Origin: Bacillota bacterium
GTDB taxonomy: Bacteria > Bacillota > Clostridia > Lachnospirales > Lachnospiraceae
DNA length: 10,653 bases
Direction: 5' to 3'
Assembly (NCBI GenBank): GCA_023436765.1
Contig: JAEZHX010000105.1
Location: 1-10,653 of the forward strand
The position numbers were made by a program, and so were the translations under genes. The notes beneath the pieces are model-generated. The model searched no databases. It had not been told where the DNA came from and worked only from the letters and a program-made list of their open reading frames with translations. Of this stretch, positions 1 through 7,734 are shown in pieces. How positions within the stretch are numbered: the stretch's first letter is position 1; each line of letters starts with the position of its first letter.

Positions 1-1419
1 CTACTCCCCCGACTTAGTCAGGGAGAAGACAAATTCTGTTCCGACTCCCTCTGTGCTGATGACATTAATATTCTCGTTATGGGCCTGGATAATTTCCTTC
101 GTGATGGAGAGCCCTAGACCGGTTCCCTTCTTATCCTTACCGCGGGATGCATCCGTCTTGTAGAAACGATCCCAGATCTTTTTGATGGAATCCCTAGGTA
201 TGCCGATTCCGTAATCTTTAACGGATACGAAGACCTTATCTCCCTTTTCTTCGACGGAAACCTTGATTTTAGAGTTGTGATGGCTGAACTTAATCGCATT
301 ATCGATCAGGTTATAAAGCACCTGCTGTATCTTGCCGACATCTGCATCCACATAGGTTTCCTGTGCAGCGAATACGAGGTTTAGCGTAATCTTCTTATCG
401 CGGCAGGCTCCCTCAAAGCTCTCCGAAGTTTTCTTGATGATATGGTTGATATCAAAGGATACGATATCAAGAATAGCCCCATGGGCTTCAAAACGGTTCA
501 GCTCCAACAGGCTTGAGGTCAGCTTATTCAAGCGCTCCGTCTCAAATAATATGATATTCAGATATTTATCCTGCATATCATGAGGAATGGTTCCATCTAG
601 GATCGCCTCCGCATACCCCTTGATGGAGGTCAGTGGCGAACGGAAATCATGAGAGATATTGGCTACGAATTTCTTCTGATAATCATCCAGCTTACTCAAT
701 TCTCCGGCCATATAGGATACGGCAGAGCCCATAGCCCGATATTCCGACATCCCCTTAACAGACAGGGGGTAGTTATAATTGCCTGAGCTGTACTCCATTG
801 CAGCCTTTGCAAGCTTCTTGACGGGTCTGGAGGTAATGTAATATATATAGGCAAAGATCAGGAATAGGATCGGGAAGAAGATCAGGAAGCAGATGTTGAT
901 CACATTGAAATATACTTCTGTTTCTTGCTTAATCACACTCATCGGAGTGTGAAGTACGATATACCCTCGGAACTGGTATTGATAGGTTAGAGTCTGAATG
1001 ATGCTGAGCATGGGTTCATTGAAGATTCCCTTAAACTTCGTGTTTTCGGATTTTGTCTTTTCAAGAAAGGTTGGATCAATTTCATTCAACTTAATGACCG
1101 GTATGTTTTTGGTATTCTTGGAATCAATCACAACCTCCCCCTCGGTATTGACGATCCAGACACGAATATTCAGATAGTTGTCAATGGACCTTAACTGGGA
1201 AGCCAGATCCTCGATATCCAGACTTTCATCATAAAGATCATTCAAATACTCCATGTTGATCAGAGCTGCTTCGGTAAGCAGAAGGTCAATCTTATCATTT
1301 TTAATTTTTTTCTCCAACAGGTGCATCCCATATGTATTCATTAATGTGAAAACGATAATAATTGTACACAGAAAACATATCGTTATTCTTGACCATAAGG
1401 TTTTCTTCACACCATTCAC
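1..1419 (-). CDS. Membrane sensor histidine kinase (PhoR/ResE-like)
   Basis: Two-component sensor kinase of 472 residues, complete (stop at the left edge). Visible order: membrane segment at about residues 10-30, an extracytoplasmic sensor region of about 135 residues, second membrane segment at about 172-194, HAMP linker about 195-245, HisKA dimerisation domain with phospho-accepting His257 in SHDFRSP, and a HATPase domain with the N box (N370, N374), G1 box DYGIGIP (402-408), F box around F419 and G2 box GTGLGL (432-437). All catalytic motifs are intact. The start is GTG at 1419 behind AAGAAAGG with a short spacer; an in-frame GTG three codons later is an alternative. It lies 45 bases after the response regulator on the same strand, so it should phosphorylate that partner. 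The extracytoplasmic region may be PAS-like; the stimulus cannot be read from the sequence. Confidence 0.95.
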   Translation of the reverse strand: MNGVKKTLWSRITICFLCTIIIVFTLMNTYGMHLLEKKIKNDKIDLLLTEAALINMEYLNDLYDESLDIEDLASQLRSIDNYLNIRVWIVNTEGEVVIDSKNTKNIPVIKLNEIDPTFLEKTKSENTKFKGIFNEPMLSIIQTLTYQYQFRGYIVLHTPMSVIKQETEVYFNVINICFLIFFPILFLIFAYIYYITSRPVKKLAKAAMEYSSGNYNYPLSVKGMSEYRAMGSAVSYMAGELSKLDDYQKKFVANISHDFRSPLTSIKGYAEAILDGTIPHDMQDKYLNIILFETERLNKLTSSLLELNRFEAHGAILDIVSFDINHIIKKTSESFEGACRDKKITLNLVFAAQETYVDADVGKIQQVLYNLIDNAIKFSHHNSKIKVSVEEKGDKVFVSVKDYGIGIPRDSIKKIWDRFYKTDASRGKDKKGTGLGLSITKEIIQAHNENINVISTEGVGTEFVFSLTKSGE

Positions 1420-1464
1420 CTGCCTTTCTTAGTCAAAACCTACTCCTACTGCTGCCTAATACAG

Positions 1465-2184
1465 TTATTTCTTGGGAAGCTTGGACTCGAACTTATAACC
1501 GATTCCCCAAACAGTGGAAAGACTCCATTGAGAGTGGTCCTTGATCTTCTCACGTAAGCGTTTGATATGGACGTCCACGGTCCTGGTGTCACCGAAATAT
1601 TCGTATCCCCAGATATGATCGAGCAGCTGTTCTCTCGTAAATACCTGATTCGGGTTAGAAGCAAGAAAATATAGGAGCTCCAATTCCTTCGGAGGCATCT
1701 CAATGATCTCACCGTTATACTGAACGGAGTAATTACTGATATTGATGATCAGGTCGGGGTAGGAGACATAATCTCCGGAAGGCTTCACGGTATCCTCCTC
1801 TTCCTTGGCAGCAGGCTGGAACCTACGAAGAACAGCCCTTACTCTGGCCACCAGCTCCTTAGAATCAAAGGGCTTAATAACGTAATCATCAGCACCAAGC
1901 TCCAGGCCAAGGACCTTATCGAAGATCTCACCCTTGGCGCTCAGCATAATGATGGGAATAGAAGAGGACTTGCGTATTTCACGGCAGACCTCATAGCCGT
2001 CAATGCCCGGCAGCATGAGATCCAATAGCACCAGATTCGGCTGATAGGTGGAAAATTGTTGAATGGCGGCTTCACCATCGTGTACGATTAATGTGTCAAA
2101 ACATTCTTTCTTCAGATATAGGGATATTAGTTCAGCAATATTCACGTCATCATCAACGATTAAGATCTTTTGCTTAGAAATCAT
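1465..2184 (-). CDS. OmpR/PhoB-family response regulator
   Basis: DNA-binding response regulator of 239 residues, the usual length for the family. The N-terminal receiver domain (about 4-118) has the acidic pocket D11/D12, phospho-acceptor D55 in LLDLMLPG, S82 at the switch position and K104 in VIKPF. A linker at about 125-140 leads to a C-terminal winged helix-turn-helix (about 143-235) with the typical ending around RTVDVHIKRLREK and WGIGYKF. The ATG is preceded by AAAAGGAGAA at normal spacing. It sits 32 bases after mutS2 and 45 bases before the cognate sensor kinase, all leftward, with no terminator in either gap. It should act in the cytoplasm as a phosphorylation-dependent transcription regulator. 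Its targets are unknown; the PhoP/PhoR resemblance is at family level and does not imply phosphate control. Confidence 0.96.
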   Translation of the reverse strand: MISKQKILIVDDDVNIAELISLYLKKECFDTLIVHDGEAAIQQFSTYQPNLVLLDLMLPGIDGYEVCREIRKSSSIPIIMLSAKGEIFDKVLGLELGADDYVIKPFDSKELVARVRAVLRRFQPAAKEEEDTVKPSGDYVSYPDLIINISNYSVQYNGEIIEMPPKELELLYFLASNPNQVFTREQLLDHIWGYEYFGDTRTVDVHIKRLREKIKDHSQWSLSTVWGIGYKFESKLPKK

Positions 2185-2216
2185 GGAATTCTCCTTTTCA
2201 CAGATGATATGTTTAT

Positions 2217-4595
2217 TTATTTAAACTCAACTATGGTTACACCGTGGTCACCCTCGCCAAAACCACCGACACGATAGGTTTTCACATATTTTGTTTTCTT
2301 AAGATGGGAATGTACTGCATTCTTCAACGCACCGGTACCTCTGCCATGAATGACCGTTACCTGTGGAAGATGGGCCAGATAAGCATCATCCAGGTATTTA
2401 TCCAGCTCCGACAATGCCTCGTCCACCGTCTTTCCAATCAGGTTGATCTCAGGATGAATCGTAAAGGATTTGGAGATTTTGATTTTACCGCTGGAGGTTT
2501 TGTTAAAGTTCGGTGCTGATATTACCTCCTCATCCACCAGCTCAAGATCCTTAATGTTTACCAGGGAACGCAGGATACCCATCTGCACGAACAGATCACC
2601 CTTTGCATTTGGCAGGGTGCTGACAGTTCCCTTCAGTCCTAGGCTGATTACATTTACACTATCGCCAATCTTCAGATTCTTCGTAGAAGCAACCTTGCCC
2701 TTCTTCGGACTGGTTTTAAGAAGGCTTGCTTCGCTTTCACTCAAACGTTCTCTAAGGGTTCCGCGTTCTGCTTCCATATCCTTAATATTGCCGCCCTCCT
2801 GAAGCCAGCGGTTATATTTGCGGATACTTTCGTCAGCAAACTCCTTCGCTTCCTGCAATACCTTCGCTGCCTGCTCCTTCGCTTCCTTAAGCAATCGTTC
2901 CCTGTTGGCGTCAAGACTTTCGTTCTTCTTCGCCAGATTCTTTTTCAGCTGTTCAATCTCTTCCTTATAACGGGTAATTTCATCCTGTTCCTTTTCAATC
3001 GTTACTCGGCTTTCCTCCAGGTCACTGATCAGATCCTCGAAGCTCTTGTCTTGAGTACCGATCCGCTCCTTCGCATCCTCTATGATATAGTTCGGAAGGC
3101 CGAGCTTGGAGGAGATGGCAAATGCATTACTCTTGCCGGGAATTCCGATCAGCAGACGGTAGGTCGGCCGAAGGGTCTCTACATTAAATTCGCAGGACGC
3201 ATTGATGACTCCCTCAGTGGACAGGGCATATACCTTCAATTCACTATAATGCGTGGTGGCCAGGGTACGAATTTCCCTTTTATGGAGATAGGATAGAATG
3301 GACATGGCGAGGGCAGCACCCTCGGTCGGATCCGTACCTGCTCCCAATTCATCAAAAAGTACCAGGGAATCCTCGTCCGCCTTCTGCAGGATGGTCACTA
3401 TATTTGTCATATGAGAGGAGAAGGTACTGAGGCTCTGCTCGATACTCTGTTCATCCCCAATGTCCGCATAGACCTCCTTAAATACCGCTAGCTCTGAGTT
3501 ATCAAAGGCAGGGATATGGAGACCGGCCTGCCCCATCAGAGTGAGAAGTCCGACTGTCTTCAAGGTTACGGTCTTACCTCCGGTATTCGGTCCGGTGATG
3601 ATAAGCATATTGAAGTCCCTGCCGATATTAATATCAATTGGAACAACCTTCTTAGGGTCAATCAAAGGATGACGACCCTTTTTAATATTGATAATTCTAT
3701 TATTATTGAATCTCGGCTCTGAGCCCTTCATCTGTTTTGACAAGGCAGCTCTCGCAAAGATAAAGTCTAGTTGTGTGAGGGTGAGAAAATCATATTCCAG
3801 ACTATCCGTATGTTCGGAAGCCAGGTTAGAGAGCTCTGCAAGAACCTTCTCGATTTCCGCCTGCTCCTGGATCGATAATTCCCTTAGTTCATTATTCAGT
3901 CTTACCACAGCCATTGGCTCAATGAAAAGCGTGGAGCCTGTTGAGGATTGGTCGTGGATCATTCCCTGGAACTGGCTCTTGAACTCCGCCCTAACCGGGA
4001 GACAATACCTGCCGTTTCTCATTGTAATGATGTTCTCCTGCAGCATGGAACGGGTGGAATTCTGTATTGATGCGATCTCGCTGTGAATCCGGTCATTCGT
4101 GTTTTTGATCGCTCTGCGCACGCTTTTCAGAGCGGGGCTCGCATCATCTGCGATCTCTTCTTCCGATATGATACAGCGTTTGATTTCATTATTTAAGGGA
4201 GTCAGAGGTTCAAGCCCAGCAAAATATTCGGTCAGAGAATCTGCTGACTGCTCCTCCCCTTCCTTACCGGTATAACCACCATAAGCTTTGATCCGAAGCG
4301 TAGCATCCAGATCACTGCTGATATGAAGCAGTTCCCCTGCACCCAGAGAGGAGCCTACCTTAAGTCTCATGACCGAGGGCCTAATATCGTGAATTCCTCC
4401 GAAGGAGACGCTTCCCTTCCGAAGCAGGCGGGAAAGGGCATCCGTAGTTTCTGTCTGAAGCCGCTTGATTTCTTTCAGATCCTCCTGCGGGAGCAGACGG
4501 GCACATAGTTCCCTGCCATAGCCTGTTCCGGCCAGTGCACTCAATTTATCTATAATTTTATTATATTCTAAGGTTCGTAACGCTTTATCGTTCAT
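2217..4595 (-). CDS. mutS2: MutS2 ATPase with C-terminal Smr domain
   Basis: MutS2 of 792 residues, close to the usual Firmicutes length. Visible order: MutS-type core/lever region (about 1-300); ATPase with Walker A GPNTGGKT (335-342), Walker B LVLFDE (411-416), followed by LGAGTDPTEG, and TTHYSELK (447-454); a long charged coiled-coil (about 515-620); a KOW-like segment (about 642-688); and an Smr domain (about 713-792) with HGRGTGALK. The family lacks the mismatch-recognition domain of MutS. Known roles in relatives are suppression of recombination and, in Bacillus subtilis, action on collided ribosomes. The start at 4595 is chosen because GGAGG lies five bases upstream and MNDKALRTLEYNKIIDKL matches the family N-terminus; the frame stays open 14 codons further upstream without support. 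The usual LDLR-type motif at the Smr start reads INLIG here. First gene of a probable operon with the two-component system. Confidence 0.97.
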   Translation of the reverse strand: MNDKALRTLEYNKIIDKLSALAGTGYGRELCARLLPQEDLKEIKRLQTETTDALSRLLRKGSVSFGGIHDIRPSVMRLKVGSSLGAGELLHISSDLDATLRIKAYGGYTGKEGEEQSADSLTEYFAGLEPLTPLNNEIKRCIISEEEIADDASPALKSVRRAIKNTNDRIHSEIASIQNSTRSMLQENIITMRNGRYCLPVRAEFKSQFQGMIHDQSSTGSTLFIEPMAVVRLNNELRELSIQEQAEIEKVLAELSNLASEHTDSLEYDFLTLTQLDFIFARAALSKQMKGSEPRFNNNRIINIKKGRHPLIDPKKVVPIDINIGRDFNMLIITGPNTGGKTVTLKTVGLLTLMGQAGLHIPAFDNSELAVFKEVYADIGDEQSIEQSLSTFSSHMTNIVTILQKADEDSLVLFDELGAGTDPTEGAALAMSILSYLHKREIRTLATTHYSELKVYALSTEGVINASCEFNVETLRPTYRLLIGIPGKSNAFAISSKLGLPNYIIEDAKERIGTQDKSFEDLISDLEESRVTIEKEQDEITRYKEEIEQLKKNLAKKNESLDANRERLLKEAKEQAAKVLQEAKEFADESIRKYNRWLQEGGNIKDMEAERGTLRERLSESEASLLKTSPKKGKVASTKNLKIGDSVNVISLGLKGTVSTLPNAKGDLFVQMGILRSLVNIKDLELVDEEVISAPNFNKTSSGKIKISKSFTIHPEINLIGKTVDEALSELDKYLDDAYLAHLPQVTVIHGRGTGALKNAVHSHLKKTKYVKTYRVGGFGEGDHGVTIVEFK

Positions 4596-4600
4596 TTTGT

Positions 4601-4605
4601 CCTCC
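4601..4605 (-). promoter_or_regulatory. Shine-Dalgarno that fixes the mutS2 start
   Basis: On the minus strand GGAGG lies five bases before the ATG at 4595. The open frame extends to 4637, but the upstream ATG has no comparable site, so this motif decides the start. Confidence 0.8.
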
Positions 4606-4761
4606 ATGCTGACCCGGCAGCTTGATCGTAAGCACACATGTGCTACTTTACATAATGTATATCTCTATTTTACCGTATCTTGTAAGAAAATAAAACAGGG
4701 AAATGAAATATTCTCACCATAATACTACAAAGTTATTACCATAATTTTTTATCCAATCACC

Positions 4762-4822
4762 CATAAATGCAAAATAAGCTCTCATTTATGCGGTTATTTA
4801 GCCGTGTTCATGAGAGCTTTTT
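4762..4822 (+). promoter_or_regulatory. Candidate leader attenuator: hairpin with alternative pairing
   Basis: AAGCTCTCAT (4776-4785) pairs perfectly over 10 bases with ATGAGAGCTT (4810-4819), enclosing a smaller hairpin CGGTT/AGCCG (4791-4795 with 4800-4804). TTT follows, so a short U-tract would exist on the plus strand. CATAAATG (4762-4769) is the exact complement of CATTTATG (4783-4790). This alternative stem shares bases 4783-4785 with the large stem and uses its internal loop, so the two folds compete. There is no rightward gene to the left whose transcript would need ending, so a role in the leader of the gene at 4931 is the simplest reading. Because the U-tract is short and the minus strand also has a T-rich flank, a simple terminator or a mutS2 leader element remains possible. 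Confidence 0.45.
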
Positions 4823-4916
4823 GGTGGTTAGGCATGAAAGGATACCAGAAAACATAATTATAATAATACAGGTTAACAAATACCCTACAGCCGCCCAAAT
4901 CTGCGGGTGCCGGTGC

Positions 4917-4924
4917 AAGGAGGT
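4917..4924 (+). promoter_or_regulatory. Strong Shine-Dalgarno that fixes the start at 4931
   Basis: AAGGAGGT ends six bases before the ATG at 4931. The same frame opens at 4907, but that ATG-like start lies upstream of this near-perfect site and would place the site inside the coding region, so 4931 is chosen. Confidence 0.85.
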
Positions 4925-4930
4925 CATATA

Positions 4931-5443
4931 ATGAAAAAATCAGATATCGTCCGCTTTACCAGCATAGGGGGCTTGTTGACAGCGGTTGCCGTATTGTTCC
5001 AGTCGGCACCGGTTTTCCTTCCGGCGATTGGCTTGGCCTTAAGTCCCTTCAGTACTCTGCCTGTGGCAATGGCTGCAGCGTTTCACCTTTCTCTTGGAAT
5101 AACTGTATTGATCTCCTCTGCAGGCATACTGATTTTCGTCAGCCTTCAGGAAACGATGATTTTTCTATTTGCAACGGGACTGCTCGGGATCATTCTGGGT
5201 GCTCTGCTGCACAGCAAGAGAGTATTTGTTCCTATACTGGAAGCGGCGATCGCATTAACCCTAGGAATATTAATATTAACATATGTGGCAGTAATTCCGT
5301 CCTTTGCGGATTTCGCAGCTTCGTTTCCGGTCCCTTTGATAGCAGTACTTTTTTTCGCATTTTCCTTTGTCTATGCAAGCATATGGCTCCTGTGCATCAG
5401 AAAATTTTTTAAGAAGCTGATACAAATAACAAAGAAGCTATAA
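4931..5443 (+). CDS. Small multi-pass membrane protein, ECF S-component-like
   Basis: A 170-residue, highly hydrophobic protein with about five or six membrane segments (roughly 9-32, 40-52, 54-71, 74-93, 98-122, 132-156) and a lysine-rich C-terminal tail (about 157-170) that should be cytoplasmic. The N-terminal pattern, a short basic start followed by GGLLTAVAVLFQSAPVFLP, and the overall size resemble substrate-binding S components of energy-coupling-factor transporters and related uncharacterised Firmicutes membrane proteins. I do not recognise a specific family and no substrate can be assigned. No ATPase or EcfT partner is nearby; group II ECF systems encode these elsewhere, so absence is not decisive. 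The strong ribosome-binding site AAGGAGGT supports expression. It converges with the L,D-transpeptidase gene, with 18 bases between the stops. Confidence 0.75.
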   Translation: MKKSDIVRFTSIGGLLTAVAVLFQSAPVFLPAIGLALSPFSTLPVAMAAAFHLSLGITVLISSAGILIFVSLQETMIFLFATGLLGIILGALLHSKRVFVPILEAAIALTLGILILTYVAVIPSFADFAASFPVPLIAVLFFAFSFVYASIWLLCIRKFFKKLIQITKKL

Positions 5444-5461
5444 TTGTGCATCCGCTATGGA

Positions 5462-6886
5462 TTATTTCTTATTATTTTCTTCATAGATAATTACAGGAGT
5501 ACCCGCCTCAATGTGCTCAAAGACGGTTTTCACCAGAGAAAACGGTGCATTGACACACCCATGGGAGCCCCTGTGCTTATATATCTCGCCACCGAAGGTG
5601 CTTCTCCAGGTCGCATCATGTAAACCAATTCCACCAAAAAACGGCATCCAGTAGGTCACCTTTGCCTCGTAGCCGGGGCCAATTAAGGTGGCATTTTGCT
5701 GCTTATAGACCACCATATAGGTACCAAGGACTGTAGAGAAACCCCTGGCCGGACTCCCGGTAACGACCGGACCATGGGTGATTAACTTGCCATCCTTATA
5801 AAACCATAGATGCTGTCTGGTGATGTTGATCTCAAGGTAGGTATTGCCAATCTCTTCGCTGCCCCGCGAGAGGGCTTTCTGAAGATAAGCCGGTTCCTTT
5901 ACGATTACCTCACCGTTTCGGATATGTTCAGTTAACGCCTTCATCTCAGCCTCCTGATCTATCTTCCAGCCATAGAGCCCTCCGGTTACCTCTATCGTAT
6001 TACCGGTCGAAGTCCGAAAGCTTCTTGCTGTGCCTACGGTATCATATCTTTTACTCAAGCCTTTGATATAGAGCAGAACTGCATACTTATTGAGGATCAC
6101 ATCCAGATGATCATCCACCTTGAGCCATTTACTGATGGTTTTGCCTTCCAGTACTTCCTTCTCTTCTCCGAAGAGGTAGGTAACTTTAGCGGAGGTATAC
6201 TTCTCCAACAGACTTTTCGTGAGGGCGGTTTTCTTTGATTGCAGGGTATATCTAGGGCTTTGATAGCATTGCTGCTCATTCAGATCAACCGTGTCACGAC
6301 CTGTAAGTATACCGGTTTCTACCACTTTATTCAGCCTATCCCTGATGATTTTATTCCCGTATACTTCGCCAACCACTTTATAGGCCCCGTTAAGATATTT
6401 AAAGCTTACATTTCTTGGCTCCACTTCAACCGTATTGAGGCAGTTTAGTGCTTTGAGCCGCTGCTCCAATTTACCCTTATGATACAGATACAGTCCCTTT
6501 GCCTCATATTTATTATCACCAAAAGCATAGCGAAGCCATTGAAATGGCTTCTGCTTCTGACCCAGATCAGCTATTTTTGATTTATCATTAAGGCGCAGGC
6601 CGATATCCCGGCCATAGATATATTCAATATCTCCATTTCTCTCAATAATCTGTAATTTGTACTCGTTCAGGTGCTTCCGCATGATAACGTCGGCATCCTT
6701 ATACTTTTTTAAGGATACATCAACACCGTTTATAAAGGTATGGAAAAAGAAATGATTTATGAAATAAATACAGCCAAGAAAATATACCGCCAGAACAGAA
6801 GCCAGAAAAATCACTACCACCCGGTAAAGCTTACTATTGTGTAATGCTTCCATATGAATCTTCTTCAAAGTGTTATCGCACCCCAT
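5462..6886 (-). CDS. Membrane-anchored L,D-transpeptidase (YkuD domain)
   Basis: Predicted L,D-transpeptidase of 474 residues that would form 3-3 cross-links or attach molecules to peptidoglycan on the outer membrane face. A single membrane anchor (about 22-47) follows a short basic N-terminus. Two regions (about 55-150 and 210-330) look like the paired peptidoglycan-binding-like domains of Gram-positive Ldt proteins such as Enterococcus faecium Ldt(fm), which has a similar length. The YkuD catalytic domain (about 348-468) has GLHDATW with H423 and the catalytic signature SHGCVN with C444, so the active site is intact. The start is uncertain: ATG at 6886 and an in-frame ATG at 6853 both have weak ribosome-binding sites, and both keep the anchor. 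It lies 74 bases after the acetyltransferase gene on the same strand and may be co-transcribed with it. Confidence 0.93.
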   Translation of the reverse strand: MGCDNTLKKIHMEALHNSKLYRVVVIFLASVLAVYFLGCIYFINHFFFHTFINGVDVSLKKYKDADVIMRKHLNEYKLQIIERNGDIEYIYGRDIGLRLNDKSKIADLGQKQKPFQWLRYAFGDNKYEAKGLYLYHKGKLEQRLKALNCLNTVEVEPRNVSFKYLNGAYKVVGEVYGNKIIRDRLNKVVETGILTGRDTVDLNEQQCYQSPRYTLQSKKTALTKSLLEKYTSAKVTYLFGEEKEVLEGKTISKWLKVDDHLDVILNKYAVLLYIKGLSKRYDTVGTARSFRTSTGNTIEVTGGLYGWKIDQEAEMKALTEHIRNGEVIVKEPAYLQKALSRGSEEIGNTYLEINITRQHLWFYKDGKLITHGPVVTGSPARGFSTVLGTYMVVYKQQNATLIGPGYEAKVTYWMPFFGGIGLHDATWRSTFGGEIYKHRGSHGCVNAPFSLVKTVFEHIEAGTPVIIYEENNKK

Positions 6887-6960
6887 TTAATTCATCCACT
6901 AAAGCATCATATGTATGATATGCTGTTTTTAAAACTGAATCCGTATGGTATGCACAACTA

Positions 6961-7449
6961 CTAAAATAGGAATTTCTGATAGGCTAATCTCTCAGCCCCA
7001 TCCTCTAGATAGATAATACCGCACCTGGTATAACCGTTTTTGACCAAGAGGTTCTGCATGATATAGTTATCACGGTGGGTATCAATCCGGACATTTCCGC
7101 AGCTTGTCAGACACCACTCCAGGCAGAAGGAGGCTACACCCTTCTTATGGTTCGCAGAAGCGATGCGATGCACTACACCGTAGGGTCTCTCATTTAGCCA
7201 ACTTCCCTCATAGATGTGAATATAGGTAGGATCCGTACCTAGGGTAAAACGAAATACACCGACGATTACATCTGATTCAGTGCAGACATAGCTGCTCTGA
7301 TCGGAAATATCACCCAGAACCATTTCTATGGTGGGATATCCGTTAATCCATTGGTTAGGGTTACCGTGCTCTCTCATGTATTGTCTGGCATCGGCATAGA
7401 TCTTCATTACCTCATTCAGGTCTTCTCTTACCGTCTTTCTAATCTGCAT
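6961..7449 (-). CDS. GNAT-family N-acetyltransferase
   Basis: A 162-residue protein with the single-domain size and order of GNAT acetyltransferases, which move an acetyl group from acetyl-CoA to an amine. The N-terminal IRKTVREDLNEVMKIYADAR is a typical first strand and helix. A central VIVGVFRFTL strand (61-70) leads to the pyrophosphate-binding loop region HRIASANHKKGVASF (94-108), and RIDTHRDNYIMQNLLVKNGY (121-140) is the familiar C-terminal motif. The substrate cannot be inferred; it may be a small molecule, peptide or protein N-terminus. The start at 7449 is chosen because GGAGGAG precedes it by five bases; the frame remains open to 7491 without such a site. A good promoter lies about 85 bases upstream. 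The L,D-transpeptidase follows 74 bases downstream. Confidence 0.9.
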   Translation of the reverse strand: MQIRKTVREDLNEVMKIYADARQYMREHGNPNQWINGYPTIEMVLGDISDQSSYVCTESDVIVGVFRFTLGTDPTYIHIYEGSWLNERPYGVVHRIASANHKKGVASFCLEWCLTSCGNVRIDTHRDNYIMQNLLVKNGYTRCGIIYLEDGAERLAYQKFLF

Positions 7450-7454
7450 GAAAT

Positions 7455-7461
7455 CTCCTCC
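7455..7461 (-). promoter_or_regulatory. Shine-Dalgarno that fixes the acetyltransferase start
   Basis: GGAGGAG on the minus strand lies five bases before the ATG at 7449 and rules in favour of this start over the upstream in-frame ATG at 7491. Confidence 0.8.
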
Positions 7462-7531
7462 AAACACTGTCCTAATAATATTGCTTTTCAATGCGTCTAA
7501 ATTATGTTAGAATATCTGTTAGTTATTCATT

Positions 7532-7559
7532 ATTATAGCACAATATCTTCCAGCATCAA
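7532..7559 (-). promoter_or_regulatory. Sigma-A-like promoter for the acetyltransferase gene
   Basis: On the minus strand TTGATG (7554-7559) and a perfect TATAAT (7532-7537) are separated by 16 bases. Transcription would begin near 7525, giving a leader of about 75 bases before the ATG at 7449. It may also drive the L,D-transpeptidase downstream. Confidence 0.6.
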
Positions 7560-7734
7560 AGGGAGTATCAGGAATTGCCGGTGCTATCTGCAGCACTACC
7601 GATTGTTTACATTTAATTCATACTCTGTTCATAAGTAAATGATAAAATAGGAATAATGTATCATCTCAAAATAGATCTGATATATCCAATCATGTTATAT
7701 AAACTTATCTCAAGCTTCAGTAAGGAGAAGAATA

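Larger units (their letters stand above)
4596..4930. other. Divergent intergenic region, mutS2 / membrane protein
   Basis: This 335-base AT-rich spacer separates the leftward mutS2 operon from the rightward membrane-protein gene and should hold promoters for both. The clearest structure is the hairpin at 4762-4822. A short dyad AGCACA-CA-TGTGCT (4631-4644) lies in the presumed mutS2 leader. On the plus strand TATAAT at 4859-4864 resembles a -10 box but has no good -35 partner. The last 50 bases are GC-rich and can form small hairpins (for example CCGC 4891-4894 with GCGG 4903-4906) just before a strong ribosome-binding site. No coding frame is convincing. I could not match the region to a riboswitch class from memory. 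Confidence 0.6.

Noticed and set aside
1446..1712. Minus-strand open frame of 88 codons overlapping the response regulator gene
   Set aside because: It lies in another frame of a gene with full receiver and winged-helix domains and has no recognisable domain or suitable ribosome-binding site.
3688..4086. Plus-strand open frame of 132 codons antisense to mutS2
   Set aside because: It is antisense within an intact, well-conserved gene, shows a serine-rich composition typical of complementary frames, and has no domain resemblance.
4656..4685. Minus-strand TTACAA and TATACA with 18-base spacing as the mutS2 promoter
   Set aside because: Both boxes are weak and a competing TAAAAT (4667-4672) exists; the promoter probably lies in this area but cannot be pinned down.
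6906..6919. ATCATA-TG-TATGAT inverted repeat upstream of the L,D-transpeptidase gene
   Set aside because: The sequence is AT-rich with short half-sites and a two-base centre, in the gap between co-directional genes; chance occurrence is likely and no known operator matches.
7581..7596. GTGCT/AGCAC hairpin in the divergent spacer before the HtrA-like gene
   Set aside because: Only five base pairs, no T run, and probably upstream of any promoter for that gene, so it is unlikely to be in a transcript.
7606..7635. TTTACA and CATAAG with 18-base spacing as a promoter for the HtrA-like gene
   Set aside because: The -35 box is good but the -10 box is poor and the spacing is long; TAAAAT at 7643-7648 is a rival -10 without a -35 box. 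Not strong enough to annotate.
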